Shown here in pieces: positions 43,674 through 53,180 of a DNA stretch of 64,000 nt. The notes beneath the pieces are model-generated. The model did not search any database and was not told the DNA's origin. It was given only the letters and a program-made list of their open reading frames with translations. Where the stretch lies: NCBI GenBank assembly GCA_900550025.1, contig URQP01000002.1, positions 1-64,000 on the forward strand, read 5' to 3'. The stretch is from an uncultured Porphyromonadaceae bacterium. GTDB lineage: Bacteria > Bacteroidota > Bacteroidia > Bacteroidales > Muribaculaceae. Within the stretch, counting starts at the first letter, position 1; the number at the start of each line of letters is the position of its first letter. The position numbers were made by a program, and so were the translations under genes.

Positions 43674-44963
43674 CTATCCCCCGAAATTGTCGTAACGTAT
43701 GCTTTCCTCATCCACGCCGAGGCTGTCGAGCATAGCCACAACCGCCTTGCTCATCGGACCCGGACCGCACATATAGTACTCAATATCCTCCGGAGCGTCG
43801 TGGAATTTCAAATAAGTTTCGTACATCACCTGATGCACGAAACCAGCCTTGTATTCCACTCCTGCGGCATCGGCAGCAGGGTCAGGACGGTCGAGAGCCA
43901 AATGGAACGAGAAATTCGGGAACTCCTTCTGAAGCTCCAAGAAATCGTTAAGATAGAACACCTCATTCAAAGCCCTTGCCCCATAGAAATACGACATCTT
44001 GCGGTCGGTTGTATGCAGAGTCTTGGTCATATGCATGATTTGCGAGCGCAACGGAGCCATACCGGCACCGCCACCTACCCATATCATCTCTTTCTTCGAA
44101 TCGAAATTAGGATGGAAATCACCGTAAGGCCCGCTCATCATCACCTTGTCGCCCGGCTTCAACGTGAAAATGTACGACGAAGCTATGCCCGGCATAACGT
44201 CCTGAAAACCGACCTGAGGCTTAGGCTTGAAAGGCGGGGTGGCGATGCGCACCGTAAGCATTATGCGGTCGCCCTCGGCAGGATAATTGGCCATCGAATA
44301 AGCACGGATGGTCTCCTCTTCGTTCTTGCACTTCAAACCGAACAGACCGAACTTCTCCCACGCCGGAAGATATTCTTTACCAATAAGTTCCTTATCAATA
44401 TCCTTGTCATAATCCATCGAATATTCCGGAATTTTAATCTGCGCGTACGACCCCGGAACGAAATCCATATGCTCGCCCGGAGGCAATGCCACGATAAATT
44501 CCTTGATAAACGTAGCGACATTCTTATTGGAAATCACCTCGCATTCCCATTCCTTGACACCGAGTACCGATTCCGGCACAAGAATCTTCATATCGTTCTT
44601 TACCTTCACCTGACACCCCAAATGCCAATCGTTGTTAAGCTCCTTGCGGGAGAAATGCACCTTCTCGGTAGGCAAAGCCTCGCTGCCACCCTCGACAATA
44701 CGCACACGGCACTGTCCGCAACTGCCACCGCCACCGCATGCCGACGGAAGGAAAATCCTGTCATTGGCAAGCGTCGAAAGCAACGAGCCGCCGGTAGGCA
44801 CCTCCACCGTCTCCTTATCGTTAATGTTAATCTTGACATTGCCCGAAGGCACCAAATATTTCTTGGCCACAAGCAAAATCACCACCAGCAACAAGGCAAG
44901 CACAAAGAAAAGCAATGTACCCACCGCTATCGTAAGATTGTTGGCTGTCATTAATATCTCCAT
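43674..44963 (-). CDS. nqrF: Na+-translocating NADH:quinone reductase subunit F
   Basis: A 429-residue subunit that takes electrons from NADH. One transmembrane helix (about 10-33) is followed by a [2Fe-2S] domain with Cys76, Cys82, Cys85 and Cys117, an FAD domain with RAYSMANYP, and an NADH site with WVGGGAGMAPLRS. It is the last gene of the six-gene nqr operon and ends close to the convergent hairpin. Confidence 0.96.
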   Translation of the reverse strand: MEILMTANNLTIAVGTLLFFVLALLLVVILLVAKKYLVPSGNVKININDKETVEVPTGGSLLSTLANDRIFLPSACGGGGSCGQCRVRIVEGGSEALPTEKVHFSRKELNNDWHLGCQVKVKNDMKILVPESVLGVKEWECEVISNKNVATFIKEFIVALPPGEHMDFVPGSYAQIKIPEYSMDYDKDIDKELIGKEYLPAWEKFGLFGLKCKNEEETIRAYSMANYPAEGDRIMLTVRIATPPFKPKPQVGFQDVMPGIASSYIFTLKPGDKVMMSGPYGDFHPNFDSKKEMIWVGGGAGMAPLRSQIMHMTKTLHTTDRKMSYFYGARALNEVFYLNDFLELQKEFPNFSFHLALDRPDPAADAAGVEYKAGFVHQVMYETYLKFHDAPEDIEYYMCGPGPMSKAVVAMLDSLGVDEESIRYDNFGG

Positions 44964-44975
44964 AAACTTCCGCTC

Positions 44976-45590
44976 CTAAATTTTAATACCGAGAAAACTC
45001 ATAAACGCAATTCCCATCAATCCGGTTATGATAAAAGTAATACCAATCCCGCGCAAAGGCTTAGGCACATTGGAATACGACAGACGTTCCCTGATTGCCG
45101 CAAGGCAGACAATGGCAAGCAACCATCCGAGACCGGAACCCGCGCCATAGATAGTGGCTGTGGCCACCGAACCTAAATCGCGCTGCTGCATAAACAGCGA
45201 GCAACCGAGGATGGCACAGTTGACAGCAATCAACGGCAAAAATATTCCCAACGAGGCATAAAGGCTCGGCGAGAACTTCTCGACAGCCATCTCCACCAAT
45301 TGCGTAGCCGAGGCTATGACGGCAATGAACAGAATCAGGCTCAAGAAGCTCAAATCGACAGAAGCCAATTCCGGACTAATCCACGCCAACGCTCCCGGAC
45401 GGAGAAAATACATTTCCAACACATAGTCGATAGGCAAAGTGATTACCAACATGAATGTCACGGCAATGCCCAGACCGAAAGCGGTCTTCACATTTTTCGA
45501 CACAGCAAGATATGAGCACATTCCGAGGAAATATGCAAATATCATATTGTCGATGAATATCGAACGTACAAATAAATTCAGATTTTCCAT
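44976..45590 (-). CDS. nqrE: Na+-translocating NADH:quinone reductase subunit E
   Basis: A 204-residue membrane protein with six helices. It contains the half-channel and iron-binding segments of NqrE (FIDNMIFAYFLGMCSYLAVS with a conserved Cys in GMCSYL, and AVNCAILGCSLFM with a second). Together with NqrD it holds the intramembrane iron-sulfur centre. It lies 12 bases before nqrF and 17 after nqrD. Confidence 0.95.
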   Translation of the reverse strand: MENLNLFVRSIFIDNMIFAYFLGMCSYLAVSKNVKTAFGLGIAVTFMLVITLPIDYVLEMYFLRPGALAWISPELASVDLSFLSLILFIAVIASATQLVEMAVEKFSPSLYASLGIFLPLIAVNCAILGCSLFMQQRDLGSVATATIYGAGSGLGWLLAIVCLAAIRERLSYSNVPKPLRGIGITFIITGLMGIAFMSFLGIKI

Positions 45591-45607
45591 AACTCCTACG
45601 TGTGTTA

Positions 45608-46234
45608 TCAGTTAGCCTCCTGTAAATCCTTATTGTGGGCACGGTGAGCCCAGATGATGCAAGCCACCGTAATCAATGCCATCGGCGGAAGAATCATCAG
45701 GCCGTTGTTCTCATATCCGGCATTATAAAGCCACTGCGGCACTACCTGACAGCCAAGCAATGTGCCCGACCCGAGCAATTCCCTGATTGTAGCCACGATT
45801 ACAAGGATTATTCCATATCCAAGGCCGTTGCCGATTCCGTCGAGGAACGACGGCCACGGCTTGTTGGCAAGGGCGAAAGCCTCCAGACGGCCCATCAGTA
45901 TACAGTTGGTTATAATCAACCCGACAAACACGGAAAGCTGCTTGCTCACCTCATAGTTGTAAGCTTTCAGCACCTGATCGACTATAATGACCAACGCCGC
46001 CACTACCACAAGCTGCACTATGATTCGGATGCTGTTTGGAATAGTGTTGCGCATAAACGATATGATAACATTTGAAAACGCCGTGACAGCCGTAACCGAA
46101 ATGCCCATCACTATGGCAGGCTCAAGCTTCGCCGTAACGGCAAGCGAAGAACATATTCCCAGAATCTGCACAAGCACGGGGTTGTCCTTCGACAGCGGAT
46201 TGAACAATACAGCCTTATTTTTCTTACTAAGCAT
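45608..46234 (-). CDS. nqrD: Na+-translocating NADH:quinone reductase subunit D
   Basis: A 208-residue six-helix membrane protein, paralogous to NqrE. LVQILGICSSLAVTAKLEPA and LIITNCILMGRLEAFAL carry the cysteine-containing helices for the shared intramembrane iron centre. It sits in operon order between nqrC and nqrE. Confidence 0.95.
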   Translation of the reverse strand: MLSKKNKAVLFNPLSKDNPVLVQILGICSSLAVTAKLEPAIVMGISVTAVTAFSNVIISFMRNTIPNSIRIIVQLVVVAALVIIVDQVLKAYNYEVSKQLSVFVGLIITNCILMGRLEAFALANKPWPSFLDGIGNGLGYGIILVIVATIRELLGSGTLLGCQVVPQWLYNAGYENNGLMILPPMALITVACIIWAHRAHNKDLQEAN

Positions 46235-46242
46235 ATATCATA

Positions 46243-46950
46243 CTATTTTTTATTGTTCTGCAAATCACTAAAAAAAGCCGAATAGCACGACAAGCATGAA
46301 AACAGCATCGACTGGACGCCCTTGCTGGTAATCGTACCCCCGGAAATGGCATCTACATAATCCTCTCCATTGGCCGACTTCTGCCCTTTCTTCAATACGG
46401 CTACCGACTTGAAACTGCCGTCCTTGAACAGCTGCTTGCCTTTAAATTGTCCGGCAAAACCCTCAGTGGCAATCTCCGCTCCCAATCCCGGCGTCTCGCC
46501 CTGATGCGAGAAATACGCGCCATAGACCGTGCAACCGTCATCGTCGACAGAGACATAGCCCCAAATCGGTCCCCAAAGGCCTGTACCATAAACCGGCAAT
46601 ATATATTTTGTAGAATTGTCGATATTGCATACAAATACCGGCAACTGGCGTTCTGACGGCTCTTTTTTCACCTCGTTAGCGACATTCACATCAAAGGCCT
46701 TGCCTTCCTGCCGCTCACCTTTGCTGTTAATCACGTATTCATCAACAACATACTTCCCATACAGCTCTATCGCATTCGTCTCGTCAGAAACGACACGAAT
46801 AGAACTAAGCATCTGCTGCATCTTGTCAATCCGTATATTGTCGTTCTGCTTAGGCTTAAGCGTCAAAGAAACCCAAGCCAACGCCGCACCGACAACACAC
46901 ACTATGACAGCAGTGTAAACGATTGTATATAAATTACCTTGCCTGTTCAT
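46243..46950 (-). CDS. nqrC: Na+-translocating NADH:quinone reductase subunit C
   Basis: A 235-residue protein with one N-terminal helix (about 8-28) and a periplasmic FMN-binding domain. FMN is expected on Thr206 in DAISGGTITSKGV, attached covalently as a phosphodiester by ApbE (not encoded in this window). The GLWGPIWGYVSVDDDG stretch is typical. Its start overlaps the end of nqrB by 17 bases. Confidence 0.95.
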   Translation of the reverse strand: MNRQGNLYTIVYTAVIVCVVGAALAWVSLTLKPKQNDNIRIDKMQQMLSSIRVVSDETNAIELYGKYVVDEYVINSKGERQEGKAFDVNVANEVKKEPSERQLPVFVCNIDNSTKYILPVYGTGLWGPIWGYVSVDDDGCTVYGAYFSHQGETPGLGAEIATEGFAGQFKGKQLFKDGSFKSVAVLKKGQKSANGEDYVDAISGGTITSKGVQSMLFSCLSCYSAFFSDLQNNKK

Positions 46951-48163
46951 TTTTCATCACTTGTTTAGCACGGCGCATCCTGCGGCGCACGTTGGATTCA
47001 ACAACACAATAATCTATAAGCGGGGCAAAGGCATTCATCAGCAGCACGGCCAACATCGCCCCCTCCGGATAACCGGTGTTATAAATTCTTATAAGCATAG
47101 CCATCACACCTACAAGAAAACCGTAAATATAGCGGCCGGTATTGGTATGGGCGGCAGTCACCGGGTCGGTGGCCATAAACACCGCCGCAAACGCAAACCC
47201 TCCGAGACAAAGATGCTCTACCGGGCTTATAAGCGAGCCCGGATAAGTCGCGCCCGGGAACATATTGGCTATCCAGCACATAACGAAACCTCCGGCAAAC
47301 ACCGAAAGAATTATACGCCAATTAGCGACACCTGTAAACAAAAGCACCGCTGCCCCTATCAGTATGAACAATGTGGATGTCTCCCCAATCGAGCCGGGAA
47401 TGAGCCCCAAAAACTCCTGCCACAGCGTGACCGGCTCTCCGGTTATTCCAGTCAACTGCAAATCACCGCCGACATGCGTGGCAATCTGTCCGAGCGGAGT
47501 AGCACCTGAATAAGCATTGACAACCGAGCCTTCACCAAGCCCGAATATAGGAGAAGAAGCCACAAACACATTGTCGCCCGACATTTTTGACGGATAAGCA
47601 AAAAACAGGAATGCGCGCGTCATCAAAGCCACATTGAAAATGTTCATTCCTGTGCCGCCGAACACTTCCTTTACGAAAATCACCGAAAAAGCCGTAGCTA
47701 CGGCAATCATCCATACAGGAGTCTCTACCGGACAAATCATCGGAATCAGTATTCCCGACACAAGAAAACCTTCCTGAATCTCATGCTTGCGAATCTGCGC
47801 CGAAGCGAACTCTATGCCCAAGCCAACGACGTATGCCGTGACTATCTTCGGCAATACGGCCAGAAATCCATAGAAAAACGACTCCCAAAACGGTGGATTA
47901 GCAAAGCCCACCGACAAATACCGCTGATAACCGACATTGTACATACCGAACAGTAGTGCGGGAATGAGTGCAATGACAACGATTATCATCGTACGCTTAG
48001 AATCGTTGCTGTCGTGGATATGCACGCCCGAGCGGGATGTGGAATCCGGAGTGAACAGGAACGATTCAAAACCGTCATATACCGACTTGAAAGAATGCAA
48101 CTTTCCGTCGGGCATAAAATTCGGCTTTATCCTTTCCAGATATTTCTTAACAAACTGTTTCAC
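46934..48163 (-). CDS. nqrB: Na+-translocating NADH:quinone reductase subunit B
   Basis: A 409-residue membrane subunit with about ten helices that forms the Na+ path and the covalent FMN site in AYSGATPLGQIA. An N-terminal cytosolic stretch (KPNFMPDGKLHSFKSVYDGF) and FGGTGMNIFNVALMTRAFLF are family features. It lies 11 bases after nqrA and overlaps nqrC. Confidence 0.95.
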   Translation of the reverse strand: MKQFVKKYLERIKPNFMPDGKLHSFKSVYDGFESFLFTPDSTSRSGVHIHDSNDSKRTMIIVVIALIPALLFGMYNVGYQRYLSVGFANPPFWESFFYGFLAVLPKIVTAYVVGLGIEFASAQIRKHEIQEGFLVSGILIPMICPVETPVWMIAVATAFSVIFVKEVFGGTGMNIFNVALMTRAFLFFAYPSKMSGDNVFVASSPIFGLGEGSVVNAYSGATPLGQIATHVGGDLQLTGITGEPVTLWQEFLGLIPGSIGETSTLFILIGAAVLLFTGVANWRIILSVFAGGFVMCWIANMFPGATYPGSLISPVEHLCLGGFAFAAVFMATDPVTAAHTNTGRYIYGFLVGVMAMLIRIYNTGYPEGAMLAVLLMNAFAPLIDYCVVESNVRRRMRRAKQVMKNEQAR

Positions 48164-48174
48164 CGTGAATATTT

Positions 48175-49515
48175 TTAATTCATTTCTTTCCTTAAATAAT
48201 CAAGCCCCTCACGCACTATTTTCTGAAGCTCCAGCTTCGACGTGTCGATGAACTCGCACAACGCGAAATCCTCCGGCGCGACCTCATATATGCCGAGCTG
48301 CTCCATCTTGTCGATGTCCTTTGCCAATATGGCTTTTATCAGATATTCCGAATATATGTCCATCGGAAGCACCTTGTCGTATTCTCCGGCCATTATTATT
48401 GACCGTTCCGAACCGTTGATTTTAGCGTCGAAATGGTACTTTTTAGCCTTCCCCTCAAGCCAAGAAAAGAAGCAATGGCTGAAGCTGTATTTCTTTGGAC
48501 TCAAAGAAGCCCATCCCATAAATTCCGACTCATGCGAATTTTCAGGAATCACGGTCACCTGCCTGAACGGGAAATGCAAATATCCGTCGATATTTTCCTT
48601 CACTCCGGTAAGCACATTGCCCGATATTATGCGGCACTTCTCCGACGGCAGCGTAAGATTATCCTCAAGCAAGGCTTCCAAAGGCATACCCGCCACCGCG
48701 TTAAACGACACCGGAGACTTGACACACTCCCCTGTCACCGCCGTGACGCACGAGAAATCGACAAATCCTTTCGTGAACAAATGCCCTATCCTGACCACCG
48801 TATCGGCATCGAGCGTCCAGACCACCTCGCCCTTATTTACAGGCTTTATATTGGCAATCTGCACACCGGCATTCCCGGCGGGATGCGGTCCCTTGACAAT
48901 AAAAGTCTCCGAATATGGCGTTTCCACAACCGAATCTTCCCTGCAACACACATACACCTTTCCCTGAGTCAGCTTAGCAAGAATAGCGACACCTTTTTCA
49001 AAGAAAGGAGCATTATTATTTAATAAGGTATAAGGCGAAGCAAGCGGCGCGCTGTCGAACGCCGTAATAAAGACATCACGCGGCACTGCATCCGTATCCG
49101 GAACAATGTCATAAGGACGCTGGCGCATATATGCCCACAAGCCCGAGCGTTGCAACGTGCGCCTTACAGCATCAGTATCGCCAGCATCTACATCAAGCAT
49201 AAAATGCCCGCCGGAACCGTCGGCCTCGATTTCCACCCGCAAGATTTTTCTGCGCTCGCCACGCACCACCTTCGCCACCGTACCAGCCACGGGAGAAACG
49301 ATAGCGACATTCTCATTATTCTTATCGTATAACACCATTTCTCCGGCACGGACAACCTCTCCCTCTTTTTTTGCAAGCTTAGGCACTATACCATAATAAT
49401 CATCCGGAAAGACAGCATAACGCCCCGCGGCGAGTAGCGTTCCGGGAATGCCGTCCGGCACTTCCCCGATAAGACGCAAATCAAGGCCCTTCCTTATTTT
49501 GACAACATTCGTCAT
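48175..49515 (-). CDS. nqrA: Na+-translocating NADH:quinone reductase subunit A
   Basis: A 446-residue cytosolic-side subunit involved in quinone binding, first gene of nqrABCDEF. The start VVKIRKGLDLRLIGEV and FPDDYYGIVPKLAKKEGE match NqrA; HPAGNAGVQIANIKPVNKGE is also typical. ATG at 49515 is chosen because the family begins MxxVxKIxKGLDL; an ATG at 49539 would add eight residues very close to the promoter. The complex couples NADH oxidation to Na+ export and is the usual pump in Bacteroidota. Confidence 0.95.
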   Translation of the reverse strand: MTNVVKIRKGLDLRLIGEVPDGIPGTLLAAGRYAVFPDDYYGIVPKLAKKEGEVVRAGEMVLYDKNNENVAIVSPVAGTVAKVVRGERRKILRVEIEADGSGGHFMLDVDAGDTDAVRRTLQRSGLWAYMRQRPYDIVPDTDAVPRDVFITAFDSAPLASPYTLLNNNAPFFEKGVAILAKLTQGKVYVCCREDSVVETPYSETFIVKGPHPAGNAGVQIANIKPVNKGEVVWTLDADTVVRIGHLFTKGFVDFSCVTAVTGECVKSPVSFNAVAGMPLEALLEDNLTLPSEKCRIISGNVLTGVKENIDGYLHFPFRQVTVIPENSHESEFMGWASLSPKKYSFSHCFFSWLEGKAKKYHFDAKINGSERSIIMAGEYDKVLPMDIYSEYLIKAILAKDIDKMEQLGIYEVAPEDFALCEFIDTSKLELQKIVREGLDYLRKEMN

Positions 49516-49553
49516 AGTATGGCTATGTTTAAAATCCATTTATAAAACACCCC

Positions 49554-49561
49554 CAAAATTA
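49554..49561 (-). promoter_or_regulatory. -7 box of the nqr operon
   Basis: CAAAATTA reads TAATTTTG on the minus strand, 38 bases before the chosen nqrA ATG. No -33 box is clear. Confidence 0.55.
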
Positions 49562-49674
49562 CTATAAATTTATGTTATACGACAGCTTTTCAGAACAAAG
49601 TTTCCGCCATTGGTTAAAATTCATCTGCAAAGCTATAAAAAAGGTGATAAAACAGTAAAAAAGATATAACGTGT

Positions 49675-49706
49675 TTTGGATATGTAAAATTAATATGATA
49701 TTTTTG
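49675..49706 (+). promoter_or_regulatory. Promoter of exbB-exbD-exbD-tonB
   Basis: TTTG at 49675-49678 and TATTTTTG at 49699-49706 are 20 bases apart, the canonical Bacteroidota arrangement. The start codon is 173 bases downstream, so the leader is unusually long for this window. Confidence 0.75.
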
Positions 49707-49879
49707 CCCTACATTTTATAGGAAGATTTCTTCTACAGTAGTAGTTGCGTAAAATGTTGTTGCCGCGTCCAACCACATTCAAGCACAAATAATAGAAGCA
49801 AACCCGCATATAATGGAACGATAAATTATTAACTAATAACTAACTATTTTTTTAATAACAAAATTTTCAAAATTTAATT

Positions 49880-50713
49880 ATGGAAGCTCAAAAGCCTAAC
49901 ACTCCACAAAAACCTGTGGCAGCAAAGTCGAAAACTGAAGCTACGCACAAAGTGCGCGGTATTAAGAACGCCTTCTTGGTGATCTTATGCTGTTTTGTAA
50001 TTGCAGTATTGCTGTTCATTTTCTGGTTCGGTGACGCATCTCACTTTGAAAACGGACACCCGATTGACCTCGTAGGTACAATCTACAAAGGCGGTGTAAT
50101 CGTGCCTATCATCCAAACATTGCTCTTGACCGTTATCGTACTCTCCGTAGAGCGCAGCATCGCAATGCACAGCGCAAAGGGTACTGGCAGCATCAGCAAA
50201 TTCGTTGCCAACGTGAAAGTCGCTCTTCAGAAGAACGACATCGAAGGCGCACAGAAACTCTGCGCAAAGCAGAAAGGCAGCGTTGCAGCCGTTGTTTCAG
50301 CAGCATTGGTTAAATACAAAGAAATGGACCAGAACACAGTTTTGACTAAAGAGCAGAAACTTACTTCTCTCCAGCAGTCAATCGAAGAGGCTACGGCGTT
50401 GGAAATGCCTTCATTGCAACAGAACCTGCCGATTGTCGCTACAATGACCACTCTTGGTACACTTGTCGGACTTCTCGGTACTGTGATTGGTATGATCCGT
50501 TCATTCCAGGCATTGTCCGCATCAGGTGCTCCTGACTCGACAGAACTTTCTGCCGGTATTTCCGAGGCACTTGTCAACACAGCATTCGGTATCTGTACTG
50601 GTGCATTCGCTGTAATTTCTTACAACTTCTTCACTAACAAGATTGATAACCTTACTTACGCAATCGACGAAATCGGTTTCTCAATCGTACAAACATTCTC
50701 TGCAACTCACTAA
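49880..50713 (+). CDS. exbB: MotA/TolQ/ExbB proton-channel protein (ExbB)
   Basis: A 277-residue inner-membrane protein. Helix one is near residues 32-53, with further helices near 75-95, 185-210 and 230-255. The MotA/ExbB signature is in LPIVATMTTLGTLVGLLGTV and GISEALVNTAFGICTGAFAV. It forms the proton channel that powers TonB together with the ExbD proteins encoded next. The N-terminal 30 residues are Lys/Pro/Ala-rich and cytosolic. Confidence 0.92.
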   Translation: MEAQKPNTPQKPVAAKSKTEATHKVRGIKNAFLVILCCFVIAVLLFIFWFGDASHFENGHPIDLVGTIYKGGVIVPIIQTLLLTVIVLSVERSIAMHSAKGTGSISKFVANVKVALQKNDIEGAQKLCAKQKGSVAAVVSAALVKYKEMDQNTVLTKEQKLTSLQQSIEEATALEMPSLQQNLPIVATMTTLGTLVGLLGTVIGMIRSFQALSASGAPDSTELSAGISEALVNTAFGICTGAFAVISYNFFTNKIDNLTYAIDEIGFSIVQTFSATH

Positions 50714-50739
50714 TTCTGTAACAAGGTAAATTTAATAAT

Positions 50740-51462
50740 ATGGGAAGAGTAAAAATCAAAAGGAAGAGTACCCTCATCGACATGACGGCGATGAGTGACG
50801 TTACTGTACTTTTGCTTACATTCTTCATGTTGACATCTACCTTCTTGCAGAAAGAACCGGTGATTGTGAATACACCGTCTTCAGTATCGGAGATCAAGGT
50901 TCCGACATCAGAATTGGTAACAATCCTTGTTGACCAGGAACGCCGTGTATTCATATCCATCGCAGGTTCTCAGGACAGTACATGGTCAAGTGAGCGTGTA
51001 CGCAAAGATGTGTTGATTCGCGCAGCGAACCTTTACAACGAGACTCATAAGAACAAAATCGAATTTACGCAGCAACAAGTAAACACGTTTGCAAAAATCA
51101 ATATGTTCGGCTATCCTCTCGCAAGCCTTGGCGAGTTCCTCGACCAACCGCAATCGAAGCAGGACGAGCTTGTCGACCCATCGAAGAACCCCAATGCGGG
51201 AATTCCTATCGACAGCAACAAAGACTTGACAAAGCCGAACGAATTCCAGATTTGGATGAACGCAATTTACAATGTTTCGCGTGACGTTACCGACAAAGAC
51301 GGCAAATCTTTCGAATCTGCAATCAAGAAAGGTGAAGGTATTGCCATCAAAGCCGATAAGGAAACGCCTTATGAGGTGGTTCACGTTGTAATGGACAACC
51401 TGCAGACATTGAAGATGAATAGATTTAGTTTAATGACCGCATTAAAGTCGGAAGAGGAATAA
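50740..51462 (+). CDS. ExbD/TolR-family protein, first copy
   Basis: A 240-residue protein with a short cytosolic start (RVKIKRKSTLIDMTAMSDVT), a single helix at about 18-38 (VLLLTFFMLTSTFL) and a periplasmic part. The Asp in DMTAMSDV is the residue expected to carry protons. It is longer than enterobacterial ExbD (about 140), with an insert of about 80 residues in the periplasmic domain. It is followed after four bases by a second ExbD. Confidence 0.88.
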   Translation: MGRVKIKRKSTLIDMTAMSDVTVLLLTFFMLTSTFLQKEPVIVNTPSSVSEIKVPTSELVTILVDQERRVFISIAGSQDSTWSSERVRKDVLIRAANLYNETHKNKIEFTQQQVNTFAKINMFGYPLASLGEFLDQPQSKQDELVDPSKNPNAGIPIDSNKDLTKPNEFQIWMNAIYNVSRDVTDKDGKSFESAIKKGEGIAIKADKETPYEVVHVVMDNLQTLKMNRFSLMTALKSEEE

Positions 51463-51466
51463 TTAT

Positions 51467-52204
51467 ATGGCACAGATAGAAACAGGTGGCGGTGACGGCA
51501 AGAAAGGCAAGGGCCGCCAGAAAAAGATGCAAATCCATGTCGACTTCACTCCGATGGTTGACATGAACATGTTGCTGATTACGTTCTTCATGCTCTGTAC
51601 CACTATGATTAAGTCCCAGACTTTGCAAATAAGTCTTCCGACCAACGAGAAAGTGGATCAGGCTGAACAAAACAAAGTTAAGCAGTCCGAAGCTATTACG
51701 ATTATCGTCGATTCAGAACGCGACGAACCGGACGGAACGAAGCCGGGCCGAGTAAAGAAAGACTATGTCTACTACTACGAAGGCAAGCCGGGCGGTGAAA
51801 TCGGTATCGTGGACAATGACGGCAACGGCATACTCGACAACAACAACCTGAAAGAAATCGAATTCCTTGGCAATGCCAACGGCAAGGCACAAGGCATCCG
51901 CGCAATCCTCCGCGATCGCAACAAACAGGTTGTAGAGAAAGTCGACAAGCTGAAAGAAGAATGGCGCGCCAAGAAAATCACTGATGAACAATATCAGGAG
52001 ACGGCTAAGCAATATAGAAATGACTCTACATTGAAACGCCCGACCGTAATCATCAAAGCCACGGCAGCCGCATCGTATGAAGCTTTGGTCAACGCCCTTG
52101 ACGAGATGCAGATTAACAGTATAAGCAAATACCAGATTGACAACTTGAACGCAAGTGACTCTGCCCTTTTGCTTGACTACCTTAAGACACATCCTCGCAA
52201 ATAA
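51467..52204 (+). CDS. ExbD/TolR-family protein, second copy
   Basis: A 245-residue paralogue of the preceding gene. A basic Gly/Lys-rich start (GGGDGKKGKGRQKKMQ) leads to VDFTPMVDMNMLLITFFMLC, the ExbD helix with the conserved Asp in PMVDM. The periplasmic part is also enlarged, with acidic and Gly-rich inserts (GEIGIVDNDGNGILDNNNLK resembles an EF-hand-like loop by eye). Two ExbD genes next to one ExbB suggest a heteromeric stator. Confidence 0.88.
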   Translation: MAQIETGGGDGKKGKGRQKKMQIHVDFTPMVDMNMLLITFFMLCTTMIKSQTLQISLPTNEKVDQAEQNKVKQSEAITIIVDSERDEPDGTKPGRVKKDYVYYYEGKPGGEIGIVDNDGNGILDNNNLKEIEFLGNANGKAQGIRAILRDRNKQVVEKVDKLKEEWRAKKITDEQYQETAKQYRNDSTLKRPTVIIKATAAASYEALVNALDEMQINSISKYQIDNLNASDSALLLDYLKTHPRK

Positions 52205-52250
52205 AGATGAATTGATCAATATTTATTAACGCTAAAAAGAAAAATCAGAT

Positions 52251-53105
52251 ATGGCAAAAGATGTAGATCTTTCATCAAAAGAATGGTGTGACCTTATATT
52301 TGAAGGTAAGAATAAGGACTTCGGCGCATACCAGCTCCGCAAGCATTCCGACGGACGCCACAATAAAGCGATGCTTTATGTGATAATCGGTGTCATCGCA
52401 ATCGGACTGATTCTGAGCGCAGTCAACTTCGCATTGGAACGCGCTGCCGCCCAAATCACCGACGAGGCGAGCCAAGAGCTTGTCACAGTGGATATGGGTG
52501 AGCAGGAAGAGGAAGAACCGGAAGAAGAGATGGTAAAAATCGAGGAAGAAAAGCCGGAAGTACTTCCGGAGGAAATCCTCAACACCATCAAAGTTACGGA
52601 GCTTAAGATTGCCGACGATGACGAAGTAACCGCTGAAGACGAAATCAAATCACAGGACGAATTGCAAGAGACACAGACTGCATTCGGTCAGGCAAATGTC
52701 GACAAAGGTACCGACGACTTGAACGTCGTACGTACTCTCAAAGACGAGGTAATCGTCGAGGAGAAGAAACCGGAACCTGAGAAGGTGTTTACCGCCGTTG
52801 AACAGATGCCGCAATTCCCCGGTGGCGACGCAGAGTTGATGAAGTGGCTTAACAAGAACATCAAATACCCGACAATGGCAATGGAGAACAACATCCAAGG
52901 ACAGGTCGTAGTACAATTCGTTGTAACGAAGACCGGTGCCGTTGGCGAGGTTAAGGTGGTACGCAGCGTGGACAAAGACCTCGACCGCGAGGCAGTACGC
53001 GTCTGCAAGTCGCTCCCGAAATTCATCCCGGGTAAGATGAACGGACAGGCAGTGAACGTGTGGTACACGCTTCCGGTCCGCTTCAAGCTCCAAGGATTGA
53101 ACTAA
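52251..53105 (+). CDS. tonB: Energy transducer TonB
   Basis: A 284-residue protein. The cytosolic start (SKEWCDLIFEGKNKDFGAYQ) is typical of Bacteroidota TonB. One helix lies at about 41-62, then an acidic Glu-rich periplasmic spacer (83-180) replaces the Pro/Lys spacer of enterobacteria. The C-terminal TonB domain (about 200-283) has PQFPGGDAELMKWLNKNIKY, then GQVVVQFVVTKTGAVGEVKV and VWYTLPVRFKL. It transfers proton-motive force to outer-membrane receptors such as that at 5411-7765. Confidence 0.93.
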   Translation: MAKDVDLSSKEWCDLIFEGKNKDFGAYQLRKHSDGRHNKAMLYVIIGVIAIGLILSAVNFALERAAAQITDEASQELVTVDMGEQEEEEPEEEMVKIEEEKPEVLPEEILNTIKVTELKIADDDEVTAEDEIKSQDELQETQTAFGQANVDKGTDDLNVVRTLKDEVIVEEKKPEPEKVFTAVEQMPQFPGGDAELMKWLNKNIKYPTMAMENNIQGQVVVQFVVTKTGAVGEVKVVRSVDKDLDREAVRVCKSLPKFIPGKMNGQAVNVWYTLPVRFKLQGLN

Positions 53106-53124
53106 TCGTCAAAAATCTTGATAC

Positions 53125-53160
53125 AAAAAACCGTGCAGCCGGCCGCTGCACGGTTTTTTT
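53125..53160. terminator. Bidirectional intrinsic terminator after tonB
   Basis: A nine-base GC-rich stem (53131-53139/53145-53153, arm CCGTGCAGC) extended by A/T pairs, followed by seven T residues; on the minus strand the A run gives a T tract too. It serves tonB and the convergent small gene at 53181. Confidence 0.9.
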
Positions 53161-53180
53161 ATTGTCACTACTTATCCTTA

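Larger units (their letters stand above)
49516..49879. other. 364-base divergent gap between nqrA and exbB
   Basis: It holds the nqrA -7 box (49554-49561) and the exbB promoter (49675-49706). Between 49707 and 49879 is an AT-rich leader of about 165 bases in front of exbB with no clear hairpin or known riboswitch. No gene is seen. Confidence 0.7.

Noticed and set aside
43800-44954. 384-codon plus-strand frame
   Set aside because: It is antisense to nqrF, which has all cofactor motifs; the His/Arg-rich translation is a shadow.
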